Shown here: positions 1 through 8,917 of the stretch, one piece after another
Layout: every line of letters starts with the position of its first letter
Position numbering within the stretch: position 1 is the stretch's first letter
NCBI GenBank assembly: GCA_028877005.1
Contig: JAGWPI010000130.1
Location: 1 to 31,387 of the forward strand
Source: Bacteroidota bacterium
Lineage (GTDB): Bacteria; Bacteroidota; Bacteroidia; Chitinophagales; Chitinophagaceae
Length of the DNA: 31,387 bases
Direction of reading: 5' to 3'
Made by a program: the position numbers and the translations under genes
The notes under the pieces: model-generated
What the model was told of the DNA's origin: nothing
Seen by the model: the letters and a program-made list of their open reading frames with translations, nothing else
Database searches by the model: none

Positions 1-1
1 A

Positions 2-376
2 GAAAATGGCATTCAATATGGTGATTTACCTGAATTTATGGACTTTGAATATTTAAGAAAAAATACTGCTATCAACTTGGCTAATTTATCAAATTTAGCT
101 AAAGCACCTGCCATGCCACAAAACGTTACCGTAGAAGTTAAAAAATTAAGTAATTACACCAGCTTGCATTGGGATAAACCTGCTACCGGCAAGGTAAAAG
201 GATATTATATTTTAATGCGTGAAACCACCAGTGCTTTCTGGCAAAAAAAGATTTTTACCACAGAAACACAGGCCGATTTGCCCTATTCAAAAGATAATTA
301 TTTTTTTGCAGTACAAACCGTTGGCGATGCTGGTAATGAAAGTCTGCCGGTAGTACCTGGCATAGCAGGAAGATAA
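2..376 (+). CDS. C-terminal end of a probable M28-family peptidase with fibronectin III tail (partial)
   Basis: The frame is open from base 2, so the Met at base 38 is internal and the gene starts outside the window. The remaining ~124 residues begin with the end of an alpha/beta domain (DFEYLRKNTAINLANLSNLA). This resembles the last helix of bacterial M28 zinc aminopeptidases, where a Phe-Glu-Tyr/Phe-Pro-Tyr segment precedes a run of Ala/Leu. A fibronectin III-like module follows: Trp in the LHWDKPA strand, then YYILMRET, then the closing FFAVQTVGDAGNESLP motif. These tails are common on secreted Bacteroidota and Xanthomonadales peptidases. The metal ligands would lie upstream and cannot be seen. 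The FN3 assignment is firm; the M28 assignment rests on resemblance of a short stretch. A different FN3-tailed hydrolase is possible. Confidence 0.7.
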   Translation, partial: ENGIQYGDLPEFMDFEYLRKNTAINLANLSNLAKAPAMPQNVTVEVKKLSNYTSLHWDKPATGKVKGYYILMRETTSAFWQKKIFTTETQADLPYSKDNYFFAVQTVGDAGNESLPVVPGIAGR

Positions 377-517
377 ACAACTAAACTGACTTTTTTATTA
401 CCATAGTAATAGCAAAGCAATTAAAAAGCTTATAAAAGATAATAGTATTGAGTACAAAGAATGGCAAACAATCATTCACAATAATTTTTATTACTTTTAT
501 TGTGATTAAGTATTTGC

Positions 518-1396
518 ATGAAGAATTTTAACCATAACTATTCTCTCTTTTTAATAGTACTACTCATTAGTATTTCTAATGCATGTAATAAAAAAAATAT
601 TACTACAAACAATCAACCACTTGCAGCTGAAACTTTAAGAAATATAGCCTATGGTAATGACCCATTACAAAATATGGATGTATATTTACCCGCAGGCAGG
701 GATACTACACATACTAAACTGCTAATATTGATACATGGCGGCGCATGGACATCGGGTGACAAGTCAGATTTTGATACAGCTATTCAAATGCTGCAATCGG
801 GTTTACCCAATTTTGCAATATGCAACTTTAATTACCGTTTGGCTAATCTACAAGGAAGTAATTTATGGCCCACTCAATTAACAGATATAAACAATGCATA
901 TCAGTACCTGCAACTTCAGCAAAGCAAATTCGGTATAAACACTAATCAAACAGCAGTTTTTGGTGCTAGTGCCGGTGCTCAATTGGCTTTACTATTTGCC
1001 TACACACACAGTAATAAAGTTAAAGCAGTAATTGATTTATTTGGTCCTACAGATTTAGCAGCTTTGTATTACCATGCACCTAACCCCTTGTATCCTACCT
1101 TGCTATCGGTATTTCTTAATGGAACACCTACTAGCAATTTGTCTGCTTACATCAGTGCCAGCCCGTTATACTTAGTAAATAAAACAGCACTACCCCCCAC
1201 TATTATTTTTCATGGAACAGCCGATGATGTAGTACCCATTAGCCAAAGTGATAGTTTAAATAATCGATTACAGAATTATTCTATCACCCATCAATTTATA
1301 CAATATGCGGGAGAAGGACATGGATGGACAGGGCAAAATTTATTAGACACATACTTTAAAAGTATTCAATTTTTACAACAAGTTATACCAAATTAA
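518..1396 (+). CDS. Alpha/beta-hydrolase (carboxylesterase-like) lipoprotein
   Basis: A 292-residue secreted esterase/lipase-like hydrolase. The N-terminus is a lipoprotein signal: hydrophobic residues 10-20, then Asn-Ala-Cys with Cys23 as the lipidated residue, followed by a Lys/Asn-rich linker. The fold markers are clear. HGGAW at 73-77 is the oxyanion loop of the BD-FAE/HSL-like esterases, GASAG at 149-153 carries nucleophile Ser151, ADD at 235-237 supplies the acid, and GHGW holds His268. It probably hydrolyses an ester on a carbohydrate or small molecule in the periplasm or at the outer membrane. The substrate cannot be read from sequence. It lies 141 nt after the peptidase end and 11 nt before the elaA-like gene, so it probably shares a transcript with the latter. 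Confidence 0.85.
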   Translation: MKNFNHNYSLFLIVLLISISNACNKKNITTNNQPLAAETLRNIAYGNDPLQNMDVYLPAGRDTTHTKLLILIHGGAWTSGDKSDFDTAIQMLQSGLPNFAICNFNYRLANLQGSNLWPTQLTDINNAYQYLQLQQSKFGINTNQTAVFGASAGAQLALLFAYTHSNKVKAVIDLFGPTDLAALYYHAPNPLYPTLLSVFLNGTPTSNLSAYISASPLYLVNKTALPPTIIFHGTADDVVPISQSDSLNNRLQNYSITHQFIQYAGEGHGWTGQNLLDTYFKSIQFLQQVIPN

Positions 1397-1407
1397 AAAT
1401 AGAAAGT

Positions 1408-1863
1408 ATGCATCAAAGCATTCAATGGAGATTAAAAACATTTTATACATTAACACCTGATGAATTATACCAATTATTAAGGTTAAGAAGTGAAGTATTT
1501 GTAGTAGAACAAAATTGTATTTTTTTAGACTTAGACAACAAAGATCAGTTTAGTTACCACTGCATGGGATATATACAAGAAAAATTAGCCGCTTATACAC
1601 GTTTAATACCGCCTGAAAAAGTGTATCCATTTATGAGTATAGGAAGAGTAGTAACGGCACCAGATTTTCGTAACAAAAAAATAGGCAAGTCTCTAATGGA
1701 AAAATCAATTGAAAATTGTTATGATTTATTTGGACAAGCACCCATACAAATTGGCGCACAGTTATATTTAAAAAAATTTTATGAATCGTTCGGCTTTAAA
1801 CAAAGCAGTGAGATTTACGACGAAGATGGTATCCAGCATATAGAAATGATTAAACAACCATAA
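1408..1863 (+). CDS. elaA: GNAT-family N-acetyltransferase, ElaA type
   Basis: A cytoplasmic 151-residue acetyltransferase, close to the usual ElaA length of about 150. The ElaA hallmark near the N-terminus is present: LLRLRSEVFVVEQNC at 23-37, where family members have an R-x-x-VFVVEQ-C/N segment. The acetyl-CoA pyrophosphate loop is RVVTAPDFRNKKIGKSLME (80-98). The end has the usual LYLKKFYESFGF helix-strand of GNAT enzymes. It starts 11 nt after the esterase stop, consistent with cotranscription. The physiological acceptor of ElaA proteins is not well established, so only family membership is claimed. Confidence 0.88.
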   Translation: MHQSIQWRLKTFYTLTPDELYQLLRLRSEVFVVEQNCIFLDLDNKDQFSYHCMGYIQEKLAAYTRLIPPEKVYPFMSIGRVVTAPDFRNKKIGKSLMEKSIENCYDLFGQAPIQIGAQLYLKKFYESFGFKQSSEIYDEDGIQHIEMIKQP

Positions 1864-1958
1864 ACATCGTACATACTTAATCTACTTAATTAACATAGAG
1901 ATAACCAATAGTTATGGAACATAATTGGATATAATAAAACCCACTCAATAAATGGAAG

Positions 1959-1966
1959 TACTTTTG
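1959..1966 (+). promoter_or_regulatory. Candidate -7 box (TACTTTTG) before the cytochrome gene
   Basis: TACTTTTG matches the Bacteroidota -7 consensus TAnnTTTG and sits 25 nt before the cytochrome c start codon. No TTTG lies at the expected -33 spacing, so this is a half-match only. Confidence 0.35.
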
Positions 1967-1991
1967 CTCTATAAAAATGCTATAAATAAAT

Positions 1992-3002
1992 ATGCGTAAA
2001 AACATACTCATATGGTTACTTAGTTTAATAGTGCTATTAGTACTGGGAATAAAGGGAACCGAATTTTATTTAAGTCAAAAAAAAGAAGATAAAAAAATTG
2101 ATGCTCTATTAAAAGCAGACGAAATGCCGGAGGTATGGATTGGTAAATCCAAATCACAAATTCCTACCGACTCAAAAGAAGGAGCACTTATTTTATATGG
2201 CTATAACCTAATAGCAAATACAAGTTATTATTTAGGCCCTAAAGGAACCATTGCACACATTACCAATGGTATGAATTGTCAGAATTGCCACCTACAAGCC
2301 GGCACTGTTCCCTACGGCAACAATTTTGGTAAAGTAGCTGCCAATTATCCGGAATACAGAGCCCGAAATAACGGATGGCAATCAATTAGTGCTCGTGTAA
2401 ATGATTGTTTTGAAAGAAGTATGAATGGTAAGCCTCTAGATAGTACTTCGCATGAAATGAAAGCAATAGTAGCATACTTAAACTGGCTTGGAAAAGATGT
2501 TCCTAAAGGAACCAAACCACCGGGTACAGGTATTATGAAAATAAAACTATTAGACAAAGCAGCCAATCCGGAAGCAGGAAAGCTTGTATATACAACACAT
2601 TGTCAAAGTTGCCATGGAGCTAACGGAAATGGCCTGCTGAATGCTGACGGAATTGGATATGCTTATCCACCACTATGGGGTAAAAATAGCTACAACGATG
2701 GTGCAGGCATGTATCGAATCAGTAATTTAGCAGGTTTTGTTCAACCCAATATGCCATTTGGTACTAATTATCATCATCCTGCTATTACAAACGAAGATGC
2801 ATGGAATGTAGCAGCTTTTATTAATTCACAACCAAGGCCACACATCAATCAATCGAACGATTGGAAAGATATTTCCACTAAACCATTTGACTTTCCTTTT
2901 GGACCCTATGCCGATAGTTTTTCAGAACACCAGCATAAATATGGTCCTTATCAACCCATTATAAATGCAAAAAAAGAAAAAATGGCAGTAGCCTTACATT
3001 AA
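1992..3002 (+). CDS. Diheme c-type cytochrome, TsdA-like thiosulfate dehydrogenase / tetrathionate reductase candidate
   Basis: A 336-residue membrane-anchored periplasmic cytochrome. An N-terminal hydrophobic segment (residues 7-22) has no obvious cleavage site. Two heme-binding motifs are present: CQNCH at 96-100 and CQSCH at 204-208. The first domain also has RVNDCFERSMNGKPL (135-149). A Cys at this position (Cys139) is the distal heme ligand type found in SoxA-like TsdA enzymes, which form tetrathionate from thiosulfate or the reverse. The second domain has NMPFG (Met254), a likely axial Met of a mono-heme electron-transfer domain. Two-domain size and order fit TsdA. The adjacent DsrE-like gene supports a sulfur role, but direction and substrate are inference. 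It could be an unrelated diheme cytochrome of the same fold. Confidence 0.72.
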   Translation: MRKNILIWLLSLIVLLVLGIKGTEFYLSQKKEDKKIDALLKADEMPEVWIGKSKSQIPTDSKEGALILYGYNLIANTSYYLGPKGTIAHITNGMNCQNCHLQAGTVPYGNNFGKVAANYPEYRARNNGWQSISARVNDCFERSMNGKPLDSTSHEMKAIVAYLNWLGKDVPKGTKPPGTGIMKIKLLDKAANPEAGKLVYTTHCQSCHGANGNGLLNADGIGYAYPPLWGKNSYNDGAGMYRISNLAGFVQPNMPFGTNYHHPAITNEDAWNVAAFINSQPRPHINQSNDWKDISTKPFDFPFGPYADSFSEHQHKYGPYQPIINAKKEKMAVALH

Positions 3003-3050
3003 TACACATTTGTATAATCACCTTATTTTTCAAATCTAAAAAAATACACC

Positions 3051-3503
3051 ATGAAAAATTTATTCCTAATTCTTGTTTTACTTACCGGTTTCGGTATTCA
3101 TCATGTTCAGGCTCAGAGCAAAAACGAAAATTTTACCGGTGCAAAGGCTACGTTAAAGCATTATAACGCTTTATATATATTAGATGATAAAGATGATAAA
3201 AAAATAAGAGGCACCTTAAGAAACATTAATAATGCCTTAGAAGATCCTAGATTAAAAGGTAAAATTACCATTGAGCTGATTGCTTTTGGCGATGGGGTGG
3301 AATTATATAAAAAAACAAACCCTTATGATTCACTATTAACCGCACTGCAAAAAAAAGGGGTAATTCTGGCACAATGCAGCAATACCATTAGAGAAAGACA
3401 TATTAGTAAAGATGAGCTTTGGCCATACATAAATTATGTACCCACCGGCAATGGCGAAATAATTATACGCCAATACCAAGGTTGGGCAACAGTTCACCCA
3501 TAA
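3051..3503 (+). CDS. Exported DsrE/DsrF-like protein
   Basis: A 150-residue protein with a clear cleavable signal peptide (MKNLFLILVLLTGFGIHHVQAQ, cut after about residue 22). The mature part matches the DsrE/F-like fold: an initial strand HYNALYILDD, an alternating helix/strand pattern with IELIAFGDGVELY (74-86), and GVILAQCSNTIRERHI (103-118) with one conserved-position Cys109. Family members bind or transfer sulfur on such a cysteine or act as structural homologues. Classical DsrE acts in the cytoplasm, whereas this one is predicted to be periplasmic. It begins 48 nt after the cytochrome stop and probably shares its transcript. A sulfane-sulfur carrier role beside the TsdA-like cytochrome is inference. 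Confidence 0.75.
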   Translation: MKNLFLILVLLTGFGIHHVQAQSKNENFTGAKATLKHYNALYILDDKDDKKIRGTLRNINNALEDPRLKGKITIELIAFGDGVELYKKTNPYDSLLTALQKKGVILAQCSNTIRERHISKDELWPYINYVPTGNGEIIIRQYQGWATVHP

Positions 3504-3562
3504 ATGATAACATGTTTATTGCAACAAATACGAACAAAGCAAGAAGTGAGTATCTTCACACT

Positions 3563-4462
3563 ATGTTCGATTTCAGATTGCAAGTATTTTATACCGTAGC
3601 AAAGCGTCTTAATTTTACAAAGGCCGCAAATGCGCTTTTTATTACCCAACCGGCTGTTACCAAACATATACAGGAATTAGAAAATCACTTCAAGATTAAA
3701 TTATTTGAACGCTCTGGCAACCAAATTCAGTTAACACCTGCAGGTGAAGTATTGCTTCAACATACCGAGCAATTATTTGCTTTGTATAGAAACATGGAAT
3801 ATGAAATGAGTGATTTAATCAACCGCCACCAAGGTATTTTAAGAATAGGTGCTAGTACAACTGTAGCACAATATGTAATTCCACCTTTACTGGCAGGCTT
3901 TCATAAAAAATATCCCAATATTGAAATTGCATTAATTAATGGAAATACAGAACAAATTGAACAGGCTTTAATCAACAAAGAAATTGAATTAGGCATTATT
4001 GAAGGGCATAGTAAAAACAAACAAATAAAGTATACTGAATTTCTACAAGATGAAATTGTATTAGTTACCCATGCAAAAAATCCAATAGTAAAAACGGGCA
4101 TACTAAAACCCGATGATTTGAAACAAATTCCAATTTTATTTCGCGAACCCGGCTCCGGTACATTAGAAGTCATTATTCATGCACTCCATCCGCATCGTAT
4201 TAAACTTTCCCAATTAAAAACAGAAATGCAACTAGGCAGTACTGAAAGCATTAAATCTTACCTAATGCATAGCAACAGTTTTTCTTTTTTATCTATTCAT
4301 GCCATCCAAAGAGAACTCCAGAATAATATTTTTAAAGTAATAGATGTAAAAGGGCTGCAGATAAAACGTCCGTTTTATTTAATTCATCTTCATGGACAGC
4401 CGGAAGCGAGCACATCATTATTTATGCGTTTTGCTACAAAAAGCAATAATATAATGCCATAA
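3563..4462 (+). CDS. LysR-family transcriptional regulator
   Basis: A 299-residue LTTR of normal family length. The winged HTH spans about residues 3-62: FYTVAKRLNFTKAANAL, then ITQPAVTKHIQELE and LFERSGNQIQLTPAG. The effector-binding domain starts at GILRIGASTTVAQYVIPPLL and ends near residue 290. The effector domain resembles the CysL/YeiE/CbbR-like branch, which includes sulfur- and anion-responsive regulators; this is a weak similarity judgement. The start at 3563 (MFDFRLQVFYTVA) is chosen because it matches the usual LTTR beginning. A longer in-frame opening from 3419 would run through the dsrE gene and encode a non-LTTR extension. It probably controls the cytochrome/dsrE pair upstream, although same-strand order also allows cotranscription. 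Confidence 0.9.
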   Translation: MFDFRLQVFYTVAKRLNFTKAANALFITQPAVTKHIQELENHFKIKLFERSGNQIQLTPAGEVLLQHTEQLFALYRNMEYEMSDLINRHQGILRIGASTTVAQYVIPPLLAGFHKKYPNIEIALINGNTEQIEQALINKEIELGIIEGHSKNKQIKYTEFLQDEIVLVTHAKNPIVKTGILKPDDLKQIPILFREPGSGTLEVIIHALHPHRIKLSQLKTEMQLGSTESIKSYLMHSNSFSFLSIHAIQRELQNNIFKVIDVKGLQIKRPFYLIHLHGQPEASTSLFMRFATKSNNIMP

Positions 4463-4482
4463 AACAAAAATATTATCTAAAT

Positions 4483-4518
4483 AAAAAAAGGTAGAAGAAA
4501 ACGCTTCTACCTTTTTTT
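4483..4518. terminator. Bidirectional intrinsic terminator between convergent genes
   Basis: A perfect 15-bp inverted repeat: arms 4483-4497 and 4504-4518 around a 6-nt loop AAAACG. The arm carries GGTAGAAG flanked by seven A on one side and seven T on the other, so each strand ends in a U-tract. It lies 20 nt after the LysR stop and 15 nt after the adaptor-protein stop on the other strand. Confidence 0.93.
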
Positions 4519-4533
4519 AGTATTGTTTTGAAA

Positions 4534-5616
4534 TTATATATGAATAGTGCTACCTTCTTTAATATCATCGGTTGGATTAGTAATAATGGTTTCACCGGGT
4601 TGTAAATCACCATATACCTCTACCTTGGTGCCATTATCATTACCTGTTCTAACATCTACTTTTACTGCTTTACCATTGCGCACAACCGTAACATATTTTC
4701 TTTCTGTAGATGTAATGATAGCCGATTTAGGAACAGTCATTGCGTTGGGATTACCTTTTGTAAATAATTGAACTTCTACAAACATTCCGGGTGATAATGT
4801 ATAGTTGTTGTTATACACATCAACCTCCATTCGCTGTGTTCTAAACTGCGGATTAACATTGTAAGAATTTCTGCTTACAAAACCAATATTGCGTTTACCC
4901 GGAAATGCACTAGTATAAAAAGCTACAGTATCCTTATCTTTAAAATGCGCAGCAATATCTTCCGGAACGTCAATTTGTAATCGTAAGTGAGCAATATCTT
5001 TTAACTCTAACATACGTTGGTCTTTAATGGCAGCACTCACCAATGCCCCAGGATGTACATTTCTTTCTGTAATAACACCAGAAAATGGTGCATATACTTT
5101 TAAATATCCCAACATTGTTTCTTGATATTTCCAATTGGCTTTTTCGGCATTACTCAAAGAACTGTCTGCCTGCACTTTTGTTCTTGCTGCCGAAACATCT
5201 AAGGGCGATATAGCACCGGGTGTTTTTGCCGCTTCTAAAAGACGTACATAATTCTCTTTATCAATAGACAAATCGGCTTTAGAACGTTCATACCTTTCTT
5301 TTGCTTGAAGCATAGCTTGTTCTAATTCCGGATCTTCTAATACCATTAGCAGTTGGCCCTTTGAAACTCTGGAACCAATATCAACCAAAACACTCTGAAC
5401 ATAGCCATTTACCTTAGGAAAAATGCTTACTTCCTGATAAGCAGCCAACTTTGCAGGTAATTTTAATGCCACACTTACACCACCTTTTTGAACAGTTGTT
5501 ACAGCATAGTGCATGGTGGTATCACTGGCAGGCGGGTCTTTTTGCTTTTCTTCTTTTTTAGAAGAACAAGATGCCAACATTAAGAAAGTACCGAAAAGAA
5601 CAATATAATATTTCAT
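4534..5616 (-). CDS. RND efflux periplasmic adaptor (membrane fusion) lipoprotein
   Basis: A 360-residue adaptor of tripartite efflux pumps, linking the inner-membrane RND permease to the outer-membrane channel. The lipoprotein signal ends in LASC, with Cys17 as the anchor. A barrel-sandwich/lipoyl half-motif is seen at about 60-95 (NGYVQSVLVDIGSRVSKGQLL). An alpha-hairpin follows (about 98-165), then the second lipoyl half YLKVYAPFSGVITERNVHPG. Beta-barrel and membrane-proximal domains come next, with LSPGMFVEVQL and TVPKSAII. It is the last gene of the operon, 53 nt after the permease stop, and ends at the shared hairpin terminator. Substrate specificity cannot be deduced. No metal-binding His/Met-rich N-terminal extension is visible. 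Confidence 0.92.
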   Translation of the reverse strand: MKYYIVLFGTFLMLASCSSKKEEKQKDPPASDTTMHYAVTTVQKGGVSVALKLPAKLAAYQEVSIFPKVNGYVQSVLVDIGSRVSKGQLLMVLEDPELEQAMLQAKERYERSKADLSIDKENYVRLLEAAKTPGAISPLDVSAARTKVQADSSLSNAEKANWKYQETMLGYLKVYAPFSGVITERNVHPGALVSAAIKDQRMLELKDIAHLRLQIDVPEDIAAHFKDKDTVAFYTSAFPGKRNIGFVSRNSYNVNPQFRTQRMEVDVYNNNYTLSPGMFVEVQLFTKGNPNAMTVPKSAIITSTERKYVTVVRNGKAVKVDVRTGNDNGTKVEVYGDLQPGETIITNPTDDIKEGSTIHI

Positions 5617-5669
5617 TGTGATAAATTTTAAAGTGATAGGTAAAATATCCTGTTTTATAATTATTTATT

Positions 5670-8600
5670 TTAAGCTGGATGTTTTGAAATTTCTTCATCA
5701 TTAACTTCATCTTCCGGCAACAAGGATACATCTTTGAATGAAGCTTTTTGTTGTACCCATCCATACACCAGTGGTACAATAAATAACGCAGCAACAGTAG
5801 ATGCAGCCAAACCTCCAATAACTGCACGGCCTAACGGTGCAGATTCATCGCCTGCTTCACCTAACCCACTGGCCATAGGTATCATACCTGCAATCATGGC
5901 AAGACTGGTCATTAAAATAGGTCTTAACCGAATACTTGCTGCTACAGTTGCTGCCTTAAATGGATCGCGATATTGCAATCGCAATGATTCTGCATTGGTA
6001 ACAATTAAGATAGCATTTGCTACCGATACCCCCGTTGACATGATGATACCCATATAAGATTGTAAATTAAGTGTAGCACCTGTTGCCAACAACATTAACA
6101 TGGCTCCTAATAATACGGCAGGAACCGTAGCTAACACTGAAATAGCTACACCAAATGATTGATAATTGGCTGCCAATAACAATAGAATTACCACTATAGC
6201 TGCTAAGAGCCCACTTTGTAAGGAATCTAATGTTTCTACTAATAATGAAGACATACCCTTTACTTGCGTAATTAATCCGGTGGGGGGTGTACCTGATTTC
6301 TTTATTGCTGCTTCTACAGCTGTAGTGGCACTCCCTAAATCCTTCTTATAAATGTTTGCACTAATTACAACAAATCTACGTGGTCCACTTCTATCATATT
6401 CACCCGGTAAACTATCAATAGAAATAGTAGCAACATCTGATAATACAGGCCTTGCTTCGCCTTTTACTAAGGGTGTAGCTTGTAATTCCTCTAATGAATT
6501 CATAGCATATTCCGGAATTTGTACTTGTGTTTGATAGGTATATGAGTTATTAGGATCTAACCAAAAGTTTTTATTGGTATACCTACTAGAAGAAGTACTG
6601 GCGGTAATACTTCGCGAAACATTATCAATGGTTAAACCCATTAAGGCTAATTTTTCCCGATCAACCTTTATGTTTATAGTAGGATATTTTAATGGCTCTG
6701 CAATTTGTACATCACGCAAAAATGAAATTGCTTTCATATTAGCCATTACCCTATTAGCATAGTTCTCAATATCCGTCATATTTTTACCGGCCACCCTTAC
6801 TTCAATAGGTGTAGAAGCACCCTGTGCCATAATTTTTTCGGTTAATTCAATAGGCTCAAAAGAAATTTGCATATCCGGATATGCTTTAGCAATGGCATAC
6901 CGTAATTTTTCTTTTAAGTTTTCCATATTCACCTTATACTTCTCATTTAAATTGATTTGTATAACAGCTTCATGAGTTCCACTATTGAATATATACAGGT
7001 TACTAGTACCAAAATTTGCAGGTACCAAGCCCACATAAGCCGAAGAAATTTCAACATTATTATCAACGGTTGAATCTATAATGTTAAGTACACCTTTCGT
7101 AGCTCTTTCTGTTACTTCTAAACGTGTTCCTGCAGGCTCTCTCAATCGCAATTGCAATTCTCCTGTGTTGGTTTTGGGTAATAAATCTTTTCCTATTATC
7201 ACAAAACAAAAACCGGCTGCACTAAATGCTAGGATTAAATAAACGATTACAATAAATTTCCTTTTGGGCATCCATTTTGTTAACCTACTTTCCAATGCCA
7301 CCTTAATGCGTTGAAAAAAATTGTCTTCTTCTTTGTGTTCGTTATCTTGTTTGGTATGTTCAACTACCTCCTCATCTTCTTGTTGATCTAAAGCTAGACC
7401 GGCATGTGCATGTGGCTGATTATGATGGTATTTATTAAACATATCTTCTTTCAATAACCAGTTAGAAATTACCGGTACTAAAGTTTGCGCAGCCACATAA
7501 GATACAATCATAGCAAACGCAATAGATAATGACAATGGCAGGAACATTGCTTTGGGTACACCGGACATAACGAATGCCGGTGCAAACACAGCTAGTATAC
7601 ACAATAAAATTAATAAAAGCGGGAAAGATATTTCCTGACAAGCATCTAAAATAGCCTGTTTCTTGGGCTTGCCCATTTCTAAGTGCTGGTGTATATTTTC
7701 TATGGTAACCGTTGCTTGGTCTACTAATATACCAATGGCCAAAGCCAAACCGCTTAAGGTCATAATATTAATAGTTTGACCAGCCATTTTTAAAAAGAAC
7801 ACAGCACTTAAAATTGCTACCGGAATGGTAATAATTACTACCACACTGCTTCGCCAATCTTGTAAAAACAGCAATACCATTAGTCCGGTTAATATTGCAC
7901 CCAAGATACCCTCCGTCATTAAACTTTTGGCCGAGTTAATTACAAATACCGATTGGTCAAATGCATATTGAATCTTTACATCGCTAGGTAGCAAACTTTG
8001 CATTTCCGGTAATTTTGATCGCAAATCTTGCACTACACCCCATGTAGAGGCACTGGCTGTTTTTACAACAGGTATATAAACAGATCGCTTACCATTAATT
8101 AAGGCATAGTCAACTGTAATATCAGCACCATCTGTAACTTTTGCTACATCTTTTACAAAGATGGATGTGGCACTATTACTAACAATGGGTATATTTTCAA
8201 AATCTTTTACTTTAGTTTCTAATGAATTAACTGAAGTAACATACATAGTACTATCTATTCGTATATTACCCGAAGGTGAAATAGCATTGTTTTTTGCAAT
8301 AGCCTCTACTACCTGATCGGCAGATAAATTAAAGGAACTAAGTTTGGTAGGATCAATATTAATTAATACTGTACGGGCATTAGAACCAAAAGGTGGTGGT
8401 GCAGACAAGCCCGGCACCGTTGCAAACAAAGGACGAATACGAGTTACTGCCAAATCAAAGATGTCTTTTAATGGGCGGGTCTTACTGCTAAATACCAACT
8501 CACCCACCGGTAATGAAGAAGCATCAAAACGAATTACAGTAGGTGGCAATGCACTTGGCGGAAAAAATGCCATGGTTCTGTTTACCTGTAAAGCCACTTG

Positions 8601-8912
8601 TGCAGAGGCTTCTGCCATATTTGCATCTTCATAAAAAGTAAGTTTAATTAATGTAAGTCCCTGAATATTTTTACTTTCAATATTCTTTACACCATCTATA
8701 TATAAAAACTGGTCGGCCATACGTGTGGCAAAGAAACCTTCCATTTGTGCGGCAGACATACCGCCATATTGCTCAATTACATAAATGGTAGGAGAATTAA
8801 GTTTAGGGAATATATCAATTGGAATAGTTCGTAAAGCCATTACTGCAAATAGCAATAGCCCTGCAAACAATACAATTACCGTAATGGGCCTTTTAAGGGC
8901 TGCTCGTACCAT
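5670..8912 (-). CDS. RND-family efflux permease (AcrB/MdtF-like fold) with atypical proton-relay residues
   Basis: A 1080-residue inner-membrane transporter with the full RND duplication. TM1 follows RPITVIVLFAGLLLF, and periplasmic porter domains lie at about 35-330 and 570-890. TM2-6 and TM8-12 blocks are present, with the conserved SIRLRPILMTSLAMIAGMIP near 993. In TM4 the motif reads GILVDQATVTIEN (394-406): Asp398 matches AcrB Asp407, but the next acid (AcrB Asp408) is Gln399. In TM10 the AcrB Lys940 position is Ala965 (SVANAILIV). A similar Ala/Val-Ala-Asn pattern occurs in other Bacteroidota and Acidobacteria RND pumps, so this is a subfamily trait rather than decay. A cytoplasmic loop at 495-530 is rich in His, Asp and Glu. 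The gene starts 5 nt after the TolC-like stop. Substrate unknown. Confidence 0.93.
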   Translation of the reverse strand: MVRAALKRPITVIVLFAGLLLFAVMALRTIPIDIFPKLNSPTIYVIEQYGGMSAAQMEGFFATRMADQFLYIDGVKNIESKNIQGLTLIKLTFYEDANMAEASAQVALQVNRTMAFFPPSALPPTVIRFDASSLPVGELVFSSKTRPLKDIFDLAVTRIRPLFATVPGLSAPPPFGSNARTVLINIDPTKLSSFNLSADQVVEAIAKNNAISPSGNIRIDSTMYVTSVNSLETKVKDFENIPIVSNSATSIFVKDVAKVTDGADITVDYALINGKRSVYIPVVKTASASTWGVVQDLRSKLPEMQSLLPSDVKIQYAFDQSVFVINSAKSLMTEGILGAILTGLMVLLFLQDWRSSVVVIITIPVAILSAVFFLKMAGQTINIMTLSGLALAIGILVDQATVTIENIHQHLEMGKPKKQAILDACQEISFPLLLILLCILAVFAPAFVMSGVPKAMFLPLSLSIAFAMIVSYVAAQTLVPVISNWLLKEDMFNKYHHNQPHAHAGLALDQQEDEEVVEHTKQDNEHKEEDNFFQRIKVALESRLTKWMPKRKFIVIVYLILAFSAAGFCFVIIGKDLLPKTNTGELQLRLREPAGTRLEVTERATKGVLNIIDSTVDNNVEISSAYVGLVPANFGTSNLYIFNSGTHEAVIQINLNEKYKVNMENLKEKLRYAIAKAYPDMQISFEPIELTEKIMAQGASTPIEVRVAGKNMTDIENYANRVMANMKAISFLRDVQIAEPLKYPTINIKVDREKLALMGLTIDNVSRSITASTSSSRYTNKNFWLDPNNSYTYQTQVQIPEYAMNSLEELQATPLVKGEARPVLSDVATISIDSLPGEYDRSGPRRFVVISANIYKKDLGSATTAVEAAIKKSGTPPTGLITQVKGMSSLLVETLDSLQSGLLAAIVVILLLLAANYQSFGVAISVLATVPAVLLGAMLMLLATGATLNLQSYMGIIMSTGVSVANAILIVTNAESLRLQYRDPFKAATVAASIRLRPILMTSLAMIAGMIPMASGLGEAGDESAPLGRAVIGGLAASTVAALFIVPLVYGWVQQKASFKDVSLLPEDEVNDEEISKHPA

Positions 8913-8917
8913 ATAAA

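Noticed and set aside
396..411. TATTAC/GTAATA hairpin after the M28-like gene
   Set aside because: The T-run precedes the stem on the plus strand and no T-tract follows, so it does not qualify as a terminator of that gene.
3419..3562. Longer opening of the LysR frame overlapping the dsrE-like gene
   Set aside because: The 48 extra codons lie out of frame over dsrE coding sequence and show no LTTR character. The Met at 3563 begins the normal winged-helix domain.
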